In this document: piece after piece, positions 1 to 4,080 of the stretch
How the letters are laid out: every line of letters begins with the position of its first letter
Position numbering within the stretch: position 1 is the stretch's first letter
Origin: Anaerolineales bacterium
GTDB taxonomy: Bacteria; Chloroflexota; Anaerolineae; Anaerolineales; DRMV01
NCBI GenBank assembly: GCA_015494815.1
Contig: WGAK01000040.1
Coordinates: 1-6,547, forward strand
Reading direction: 5' to 3'
DNA: 6,547 nucleotides
Translations under genes and position numbers: made by a program
Notes under the pieces: model-generated
What the model saw: the letters and a program-made list of their open reading frames with translations, nothing else
What the model was told of the DNA's origin: nothing
Databases searched by the model: none

Positions 1-727
1 CGGAGGTGGCCGCCGGTGCGGCGGTCGGGGGCGCGGCGGGCGCGGGCGTGGCCGACGGCGTCGCGGCCTCGGTGGGGCTCGCGGGCACCTGCACGGTGCG
101 GCGCCGCGGCTGCACCGGCGTAATGCCCGGAATCTTCATCCACGCATCCACCACCTGCCGCCAGGTGTATTCGTAGGTGCGGCTGTTGTCAATAATGACA
201 TCCGCGCGGGCCCGTTTGAGGGACTGGGGAGGTTGGGCCATGATGCGCTGCCGGGCCTCGTCCGCGTGCATGCCCCGCTGCTTGATGAGCCGCTCCATTT
301 GCACTTCGGGGGGCGCGTCCACCACCCAGATGGCGTCGCACAGTTTGTGCAGGCCCGACTCCAGCAACTTGATGGCCTCAATGACCACCACCTTGTGGGG
401 TGTGTTGCGCACCAGGTAGTGGATGGCCTGCTCCACCAACGGGTGGATGATGGCCTCCAGTTGGGCCAGGGCTTCGGGGTCGCCGAACACGATACGCCCC
501 AGTTTGCGGCGGTCAATCTCACCGTCGGGGCCCACAATCCAGCGGCCGAAGGTTTCGACCACCGGCGCGTAGCCCGGCGCGCCGCGGGCAATGGCCCGAT
601 GGGCCAGCCGGTCCGCGTCAATGCCGTAAGCGCCCAGATGCTCCAGCATCTTGCGCACCACGCTTTTGCCCGTGGCGATGTTGCCGGTCAAGCCAATGAC
701 ATATTTGTCGGGGAAAACTCTCGACAT
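1..727 (-). CDS. coaE: Dephospho-CoA kinase, 3' end outside window, with C-terminal extension
   Basis: The product should phosphorylate the ribose 3'-hydroxyl of dephospho-CoA with ATP, the last step of coenzyme A synthesis in the cytoplasm. The visible 242 codons begin MSRVFPDKYVIGLTGNIATGK. The P-loop is residues 15-22, followed by the CoaE DAD signature (37-39, IDADRLAH), the segment IDRRKLGRIVF, the IIHPLV motif and a lid-like stretch RGMHADEARQRI. The P-loop reads GNIATGKS rather than the usual GGIGSGKS, and the usual PLLFE segment reads EAIKLLE (117-123); I associate both with Chloroflexota CoaE from memory. The kinase domain ends near residue 200. Residues 215-242 are only Pro, Ala, Thr and Ser apart from one Glu, so this looks like a linker to another domain beyond the left edge. 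The start at 727 is supported by GAGG (736-739) eight bases upstream. Family identity is secure; the fate of the extension is unknown. Confidence 0.93.
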   Translation of the reverse strand, partial: MSRVFPDKYVIGLTGNIATGKSVVRKMLEHLGAYGIDADRLAHRAIARGAPGYAPVVETFGRWIVGPDGEIDRRKLGRIVFGDPEALAQLEAIIHPLVEQAIHYLVRNTPHKVVVIEAIKLLESGLHKLCDAIWVVDAPPEVQMERLIKQRGMHADEARQRIMAQPPQSLKRARADVIIDNSRTYEYTWRQVVDAWMKIPGITPVQPRRRTVQVPASPTEAATPSATPAPAAPPTAAPAATS

Positions 728-767
728 GGACGAAACCTCGCGGGGAAAAATCGCGCCGAACAACCAC

Positions 768-781
768 GATAATATGTTATC
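768..781 (-). promoter_or_regulatory. Candidate coaE -10 region within a short inverted repeat
   Basis: Read on the minus strand, TATTAT (774 down to 769) lies about 41 bases upstream of the coaE start and would give a leader of roughly 35 bases. It sits inside an inverted repeat with five-base arms GATAA/TTATC around a four-base centre. This A/T-rich patch stands out in very GC-rich surroundings. I see no convincing -35 hexamer at normal spacing. The palindrome could be an operator or chance. Confidence 0.4.
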
Positions 782-875
782 ACGAATAGCGCCGTCTTCC
801 AAGGGCGCGCGGCAATGTTGCCCCTGGCTTCGGGTCAGGCGCCAGGCCCCAGGCGTCGGCGGGCAGGGCCCAAAG

Positions 876-890
876 CGCGGCAGAGCCGCG
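876..890. repeat. Short hairpin, 6-bp stem
   Basis: CGCGGC (876-881) and GCCGCG (885-890) form a perfect stem around the loop AGA. It is the first of a series of stems in the miaB-coaE gap. On its own it is not remarkable in DNA of this composition. Confidence 0.45.
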
Positions 891-909
891 GCCTTCCCCC
901 GCGTGTCGC

Positions 910-955
910 GGCGCGGGAACCCCGCGCCCCGTAGGGGTGACCGGCTCGGTCGCCC
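910..955. repeat. Tandem hairpin pair, REP-like
   Basis: Two hairpins lie six bases apart. The first pairs 910-917 with 921-928 (eight perfect GC pairs, loop AAC). The second pairs 935-943 with 947-955 (nine pairs, one of them a T/G wobble if transcribed on the plus strand, loop GCT). They are joined by CCGTAG. The pattern of a GTAGGGG box beside a GGTGACC/GGTCGCC stem resembles dispersed palindromic repeats that I recall from Chloroflexota genomes. That family assignment is from memory and untested. Confidence 0.55.
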
Positions 956-968
956 GCCCGGCTGCCCA

Positions 969-1004
969 GGCCGTCATCGCGGCCGCCGTCTCGGCAGGAC
1001 GGCC
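969..1004. repeat. Inverted repeat, 7-bp arms with a central palindrome
   Basis: GGCCGTC (969-975) and GACGGCC (998-1004) are perfect inverted arms around 22 bases that include the 8-base palindrome GCGGCCGC (979-986). This could be a larger stem-loop within the structured gap, or chance in GC-rich DNA. Confidence 0.4.
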
Positions 1005-1007
1005 AAC

Positions 1008-1045
1008 GCCCCCGCGGACACGCGTCGCAACGCGCTCGCGGGGGC
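1008..1045. repeat. Two-tier hairpin, 9-bp outer and 5-bp inner stem
   Basis: GCCCCCGCG (1008-1016) pairs perfectly with 1037-1045. Inside it, CGCGT (1021-1025) pairs with ACGCG (1030-1034) around the loop CGCA, leaving a small asymmetric internal loop. This nested arrangement is one of the best-formed structures in the gap. There is no T-tract, so it does not read as an intrinsic terminator. Confidence 0.55.
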
Positions 1046-1051
1046 GGCGGT

Positions 1052-1101
1052 GGACACACGCCTCGCGCGCGACGCGCGGGCCGAAGCGACGGCGCGTGTC
1101 C
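1052..1101. repeat. Inverted repeat, 11-bp arms with one mismatch
   Basis: GGACACACGCC (1052-1062) and GGCGCGTGTCC (1091-1101) match as inverted arms at 10 of 11 positions. The odd pair becomes a G-U wobble if transcribed on the minus strand, the direction of miaB. The 28 bases between them contain a further CGCGCG/CGCGCG inner palindrome. It ends 28 bases beyond the miaB stop, so it may shape the 3' end of the miaB transcript. Confidence 0.5.
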
Positions 1102-1129
1102 AGACCGGCAGCCGGGGGATGGACGATGC

Positions 1130-2500
1130 TCAGGCCTGGGCCGAGGCCGGAGCGGCTATCACGGCGTCGCGAGCCCGCGGGTGGGGCAGGCGTCCAATCA
1201 TGGACCACGGCCCCGTCCAGGTGATGGTCACGGGCAGGATGCGGCCCTTCAAATCCCGGTCGCTCTCGACGAACACCAGTTTGTTTTGCGGCGTGCGCCC
1301 CTTCCAGCGGCCCTTGACCTTTTCCTCGAACAGCACTTCCACGGTGCGGCCCAGGTAGCGGCGGTTGATTTCGGCCGCAATGTCTTTCTGCAGCGCTTCG
1401 ATGAGCCGAAAGCGCCGCCACTTTTCCTCTTCGGGCACATCGTCGGGCAAACGCCGGGCCGCCACCGTGCCCGGCCGCTGGGAATAGCGCGCCAGGTGCA
1501 CCACATCCAACTTCAACTCGGCCAGCAGGTCGTAGGTACGCTGGAATTGGGCCTCGGTCTCGCCCGGAAAGCCGACGATGACATCGGTGGCGATGGCCAC
1601 CTCGGGGATGATGGCCCGAATGCGCGCCACCAGGCGGCGATAGTCGTCGGCCGTGTAGCCCCGCTTCATGCGGCGCAGCACCTCGTCGTCGCCGGCCTGC
1701 ACCGGCACCTCGATGTGGGGCATCACCTTGGGCAGCGCGGCCACGGTCTCCAGCAGTTCGTCGGTCATCCAGTTGGGGTGCGAGGTCAGGAAGCGGATGC
1801 GCTCCAGGCCCTCGATGTCGTGCAAAAGGCGCAGCAGTTGGGCCAGGTTGGGGCCGTCGGGGATGTCCTTGCCGTAGCGGTCCACGATTTGGCCCAAGAG
1901 GGTGATTTCCTTGACCCCCTGGGCCACCAGTGCCCGGGCCTCGGCCACGATGGTGCCCACCGGGCGGCTGCGCTCCACCCCACGGCGATAGGGGATGATG
2001 CAGAAGGTGCACGCGTGGGAGCAGCCGTACACCACGGGCACGAACGCGCTCACCACCCGGCCCTGCAGATGGCGGGGCAGCAGCAGGTCACCGTCCATCA
2101 AGGCCCAGCGTTGCCGGGTGGCCGCGTCCTCCTGGGCCTTGACCTGGTTTTGGGTCAAGAAGGCCACCAGGGGCTCGGGGTCCGAGGGCGGCGAGAACAC
2201 ATCCACGAAGGGGAAACGCTGCTTGAGGCGCTCGTGGCCGCGCACGCCCACCAGGCAGCCCATCAGGTTGATGACCAGGTCGGGCTTGCGCGCCTTGAGC
2301 GGCCGCAGCGACATCAGCCGGCCATACGCCTTGTCTTCCGCGCTCTGGCGCACCACGCAGGTGTTGAGCACGATGACATCCGCGTCCTCCGGTCGGTCGG
2401 TCCAGTCGTACCCCAAACGCTCCAGCGCGGCCCCCACCCGCTGGGAGTCCGCGATGTTCATCTGGCAGCCGGCCGTCCAAATGGTATAACGCTTGCCCAT
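1130..2500 (-). CDS. miaB: tRNA-2-methylthio-N6-dimethylallyladenosine synthase (radical SAM methylthiotransferase)
   Basis: MiaB adds a methylthio group to C2 of i6A at position 37 of tRNAs that read U-starting codons, using two iron-sulfur clusters and S-adenosylmethionine. The 456-residue product has normal family length and order. The N-terminal methylthiotransferase domain starts MGKRYTIWTAGCQMN and has cluster ligands Cys12, Cys48 (LNTC) and Cys82 (MGC). The radical SAM domain carries Cys160, Cys164 and Cys167 (GCSHACTFC), then ITLLGQIVDRYG, HIEVPVQAGDDEVLRRMKRGYT and TDVIVGFPGE. A TRAM RNA-binding domain covers about 382-443. The GCQMN start, the LLGQ motif and RGYT favour MiaB over RimO or MtaB. 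The ATG at 2500 is preceded by GAGG seven bases upstream. The reading frame is intact, and a promoter-like box lies upstream at 2551-2556. Confidence 0.93.
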   Translation of the reverse strand: MGKRYTIWTAGCQMNIADSQRVGAALERLGYDWTDRPEDADVIVLNTCVVRQSAEDKAYGRLMSLRPLKARKPDLVINLMGCLVGVRGHERLKQRFPFVDVFSPPSDPEPLVAFLTQNQVKAQEDAATRQRWALMDGDLLLPRHLQGRVVSAFVPVVYGCSHACTFCIIPYRRGVERSRPVGTIVAEARALVAQGVKEITLLGQIVDRYGKDIPDGPNLAQLLRLLHDIEGLERIRFLTSHPNWMTDELLETVAALPKVMPHIEVPVQAGDDEVLRRMKRGYTADDYRRLVARIRAIIPEVAIATDVIVGFPGETEAQFQRTYDLLAELKLDVVHLARYSQRPGTVAARRLPDDVPEEEKWRRFRLIEALQKDIAAEINRRYLGRTVEVLFEEKVKGRWKGRTPQNKLVFVESDRDLKGRILPVTITWTGPWSMIGRLPHPRARDAVIAAPASAQA

Positions 2501-2526
2501 GCGTCGTCCTCGGGTCCGAAGATGAT

Positions 2527-2543
2527 GACCCGCGCGGCGGGTC
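2527..2543 (-). promoter_or_regulatory. Hairpin at the predicted 5' end of the miaB transcript
   Basis: Perfect seven-base arms, GACCCGC and GCGGGTC, surround a three-base loop. With the -10 box at 2551-2556, transcription would start near 2544, placing this stem almost at the transcript's 5' end and about 26 bases before the miaB start codon. Such a stem could protect the messenger from 5'-end decay. It leaves the Shine-Dalgarno GAGG (2508-2511) free. Confidence 0.4.
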
Positions 2544-2550
2544 TGGGTTC

Positions 2551-2556
2551 ATTATA
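2551..2556 (-). promoter_or_regulatory. miaB promoter -10 box (TATAAT)
   Basis: On the minus strand this is a perfect consensus TATAAT, preceded by CGG, about 50 bases upstream of the miaB ATG. No recognisable -35 hexamer occurs 16-18 bases upstream; that position is G/C-rich. It faces away from the plus-strand box at 2585-2590, so the two promoters share an upstream region of only 28 bases. Confidence 0.6.
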
Positions 2557-2584
2557 CCGTAGCCGCCAAGCCCGGGCCCTTTGG

Positions 2585-2590
2585 TATACT
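2585..2590 (+). promoter_or_regulatory. Promoter -10 box (TATACT) of the tdk-hpt-cca operon
   Basis: TATACT, preceded by TGG, resembles the other two boxes in this window (CGGTATAAT, CGGTACAAT). It is now 316 bases from the tdk start codon because of the putative element at 2596-2871. Without that element it would lie 31 bases from the ATG, a normal distance with room for the Shine-Dalgarno. Its last four bases overlap the left direct repeat. No clear -35 is visible. Confidence 0.5.
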
Positions 2591-2595
2591 TGAAA
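2587..2595 (+). repeat. Left 9-bp direct repeat (putative target-site duplication)
   Basis: TACTTGAAA occurs here and again at 2872-2880. The two exact copies abut the inverted ends of the 276-base segment between them, as expected of a target duplication made by transposition. Confidence 0.6.
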
Positions 2596-2654
2596 GGACG
2601 CACGCAAATGTTGCCGAAGGGTATGTCCGCGGTGATAAATCTCACCCATCCCCC

Positions 2655-2681
2655 GATGAGCCTCGCTACGCTCGGCTCATC
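2655..2681. repeat. Hairpin 1 of the leader cluster
   Basis: GATGAGCC (2655-2662) pairs with GGCTCATC (2674-2681). Inside, after a two-base mismatch, GC pairs with GC around the loop TAC. The core CCTCGCTACGCTCGG resembles motifs common in dispersed bacterial palindromic repeats. It lies inside the putative mobile element, one base before the next stem. Confidence 0.65.
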
Positions 2682-2682
2682 T

Positions 2683-2719
2683 GCCCCCTTCCCTCTCTTA
2701 GAAAGAGAGGGAAGGGGGC
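2683..2719. repeat. Hairpin 2 of the leader cluster, 17-bp perfect stem
   Basis: Positions 2683-2699 pair without mismatch with 2703-2719 around the loop AGA. One strand of the stem is C/T-only apart from its first base and the other A/G-only apart from its last, giving a strand-biased hairpin. It is the strongest inverted repeat in the window. No T-run follows, so it is not a standard intrinsic terminator, but it would form in the leader of any tdk transcript begun at the upstream promoter. Confidence 0.8.
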
Positions 2720-2720
2720 G

Positions 2721-2750
2721 GCTTCGGCGGCGCAAGAGCGCCGCCGAAGC
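2721..2750. repeat. Hairpin 3 of the leader cluster, 13-bp perfect stem
   Basis: GCTTCGGCGGCGC (2721-2733) pairs perfectly with 2738-2750 around the loop AAGA. It starts two bases after the previous stem ends, so the three hairpins are virtually contiguous, a typical arrangement in composite palindromic repeat clusters. Confidence 0.75.
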
Positions 2751-2871
2751 GGGGGTAGGAAGAGATCCAGCCAGGCGAATCGCCCTTGAACGCTGCATCC
2801 CAAAGCAGCACCCCAGGTACCGCGCTCCAAAACCGCCCGTTGGCGAATTCCGGCAACTTCTGCGCGCACTC

Positions 2872-2880
2872 TACTTGAAA
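2872..2880 (+). repeat. Right 9-bp direct repeat (putative target-site duplication)
   Basis: This is the second exact copy of TACTTGAAA, directly after the right inverted end of the putative element and 16 bases before the tdk Shine-Dalgarno. Preceded by CTC, it creates only a poor -10 match (TCTACT), so the duplication does not clearly recreate the promoter. Confidence 0.6.
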
Positions 2881-2906
2881 TACCCTTCCATCCCCGAGGA
2901 GGCGCT

Positions 2907-3533
2907 ATGCGACATCGGCACGGTTTGGTCGAGGTCATCGCCGGGCCCATGTTCAGCGGCAAGACCGAGGAACTCATCCGGCGATTGCGGCGGGCGGTGA
3001 TTGCCCGCCAGAAGGTGCAGGTGTTCAAGCCCGCGCTGGACGACCGTTACAGTGCGACCCATGTGGCCTCGCACGACGGCGACCAGTTCCAGGCCGAGCC
3101 CGTGGCTTCGGTGGACGACCTGGCCGCGCGCATTGCGCCCGACACCACGGTGGTGGGCATTGACGAAGCCCAATTCTTCGACGCCGGGCTGCTCACGCTG
3201 GTGCAGCGCCTGGCCCAGCGCGGGGTGCGGGTCATCCTCTCGGGGCTGGACATGGACTTCCGCGGTGAGCCTTTTGGCATCATGCCCGAATTGCTGGCCC
3301 AGGCCGACCGGGTGGACAAACTCACGGCCATCTGCATGGTGTGCGGCAATCCGGCCACCCGCAGCCAGCGCCTCATCAACGGCCGGCCCGCGCACTACGA
3401 CGACCCCGTGGTGCTGGTGGGCGCAGCCGAAATCTACGAGCCCCGCTGCCGGGTGCACCACGAAGTGCCCGGGCATCCGGCCCTGGCCCCCCAGGAGGGT
3501 TCCCCCCATGACCGCCGTGCAGGACTACCGTGA
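2907..3533 (+). CDS. tdk: Thymidine kinase (type II)
   Basis: This enzyme phosphorylates thymidine with ATP to dTMP in the pyrimidine salvage pathway. The 208-residue product has the type II layout: P-loop GPMFSGKT (13-20), a DDRY loop (45-48), the DEAQFF segment with catalytic base Glu87 (86-91), LSGLDMDFRGEPFG (111-124), and the lasso region ending VGAAEIYEPRCRVHHEVP. Structural zinc ligands are visible as Cys143, Cys146, Cys181 and His184. The core ends at about residue 188; the last 20 residues are a non-conserved-looking tail that overlaps the start of hpt by 26 bases. The ATG at 2907 is chosen because GAGGAGG (2896-2902) lies just four bases upstream and the P-loop falls at the usual distance. 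It is the first gene of a coupled operon; its promoter is probably 2585-2590, now separated by the putative mobile element. Confidence 0.94.
   Translation: MRHRHGLVEVIAGPMFSGKTEELIRRLRRAVIARQKVQVFKPALDDRYSATHVASHDGDQFQAEPVASVDDLAARIAPDTTVVGIDEAQFFDAGLLTLVQRLAQRGVRVILSGLDMDFRGEPFGIMPELLAQADRVDKLTAICMVCGNPATRSQRLINGRPAHYDDPVVLVGAAEIYEPRCRVHHEVPGHPALAPQEGSPHDRRAGLP
3493..3498 (+). promoter_or_regulatory. hpt ribosome binding site inside tdk
   Basis: AGGAGG lies nine bases before the ATG at 3508 and within the last codons of tdk. It fixes the hpt start: the same frame is open upstream from 3001, but only this ATG has a Shine-Dalgarno and gives the normal N-terminus. Confidence 0.8.
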
Positions 3534-4080
3534 GTATTTGAAAGAAATCCTCATCCCCGAAGAGAAACTCCAGCAGCGCATCGCGGAGTTGGGCGCGGAA
3601 ATCAGCCGCGACTACCAGGGCAAGGACTTGCTGCTGGTGTGCATCCTGCGGGGCGGGGTCATGTTCCTGACCGACCTGGTGCGCTACCTCACCATCCCCC
3701 ACGAAATGGACTTCATGGCCGTGGAATCGTATGGCAAAGGGGGCCGCGAGCACGGCGAATTGCGCCTGACCATGGACCTGCACACGGGCATCGCGGGCCG
3801 GGATGTGCTGCTGGTGGAAGACATCATTGACAGCGGCCACACCGTGCATCAGGTGCTGGAATTGCTGGAGATGCGCAAACCCCGCTCGCTGCGGGTATGC
3901 ACCCTGCTCGACAAACGCGAACGCCGGGAAGTCGAAGTCCCCATCCACTACCGGGGCTTCGAGATTCCCAACCTGTTCGTGTTCGGCTACGGCCTGGACA
4001 TGGACGGCTACTGGCGCAATCTGCCCTTCATCGCGGTGCCCGACCTGGACCGTTATCAGCCGCCTGCCACGCCAGCATGA
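3508..4080 (+). CDS. hpt: Hypoxanthine phosphoribosyltransferase
   Basis: The product should convert hypoxanthine (and often guanine) plus PRPP to IMP (GMP) in purine salvage. The 190 residues match the usual size. Visible motifs are LLVCILRGGVMF (41-53), where family members usually carry a KG or RG dipeptide in the PRPP loop; DFMAVESYG (68-76); the PRPP-binding signature LLVEDIIDSGHTV (101-113) with acidic pair Glu104-Asp105 and likely catalytic base Asp108; and the C-terminal FEIPNLFVFGYGLDMDGYWRN (151-171) that closes on the purine. The start at 3508 has AGGAGG upstream and overlaps the tdk end by 26 bases in another frame. The stop overlaps the next start as ATGA. Ribosomes finishing tdk could re-initiate here, so balanced production of two salvage enzymes is likely. 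Base preference between hypoxanthine and guanine cannot be read from the sequence. Confidence 0.93.
   Translation: MTAVQDYREYLKEILIPEEKLQQRIAELGAEISRDYQGKDLLLVCILRGGVMFLTDLVRYLTIPHEMDFMAVESYGKGGREHGELRLTMDLHTGIAGRDVLLVEDIIDSGHTVHQVLELLEMRKPRSLRVCTLLDKRERREVEVPIHYRGFEIPNLFVFGYGLDMDGYWRNLPFIAVPDLDRYQPPATPA

Larger units (their letters stand above)
782..1129. other. Non-coding, palindrome-rich gap between miaB and coaE
   Basis: This stretch between the miaB stop and the coaE promoter region has no ORF that resembles a protein. The open frames across it, on both strands, translate to Arg/Pro/Gly-rich peptides typical of GC-rich non-coding DNA. It is instead crowded with inverted repeats, itemised separately, with boxes such as CCCCCGCG (896-903, 1009-1016; inverted at 1037-1044) and CGCGTGTC (900-907, 1093-1100; inverted at 1017-1024) recurring. 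I looked for RNase P RNA and tmRNA signatures and saw none. No T-tract follows any stem, so a classical intrinsic terminator for miaB is not evident. Confidence 0.6.
2596..2871. mobile_element. Putative MITE-like non-autonomous element in the tdk leader
   Basis: This 276-base segment has no credible ORF. Its ends are imperfect inverted repeats: 2596-2616 matches the reverse complement of 2851-2871 at 15 of 21 positions, with an exact inner core GTTGCCG. It is flanked directly by exact 9-base repeats, TACTTGAAA. Inside are three adjacent strong hairpins (2655-2750) and smaller inverted repeats at 2774-2784 and 2792-2809. Small size, terminal inverted repeats, flanking duplication and lack of a transposase together fit a miniature element moved in trans. 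A 9-base duplication is compatible with several insertion sequence families, so I do not name a parent. Alternatively, the hairpins are dispersed REP-type repeats and the end similarity is chance. Copies elsewhere in the genome would settle it. Confidence 0.6.

Noticed and set aside
876..1101. CRISPR array
   Set aside because: The repeats are short, irregularly spaced and inverted relative to one another; there are no regular repeat-spacer units and no cas gene.
782..1129. A stable RNA gene such as RNase P RNA or tmRNA
   Set aside because: None of the conserved sequence blocks of these RNAs could be found on either strand despite the strong secondary structure.
780..2012. A 410-codon minus-strand frame running from miaB into the spacer
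   Set aside because: It is out of frame with miaB, and its product is Pro/Arg/Gly-rich without motifs. The spacer part is palindromic repeat sequence.
1181..2593. A 470-codon plus-strand open frame opposite miaB
   Set aside because: It is antisense to an intact miaB, translates to a His/Gln/Gly-rich sequence with no recognisable fold, and exists because stops are rare in GC-rich DNA.
2683..2719. Intrinsic terminator
   Set aside because: The stem is very strong, but no T-run follows on either strand, and it lies upstream of tdk rather than after a gene.
2581..3000. A possible small gene upstream of tdk
   Set aside because: It reads through the hairpin cluster and then overlaps tdk in another frame; it has no Shine-Dalgarno and its composition follows the repeats.
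3001..3507. N-terminal extension of hpt from an upstream in-frame start
   Set aside because: This stretch is a Trp/Arg/Ser-rich shadow of tdk; the ATG at 3508 has AGGAGG upstream and yields the family-typical 190 residues.
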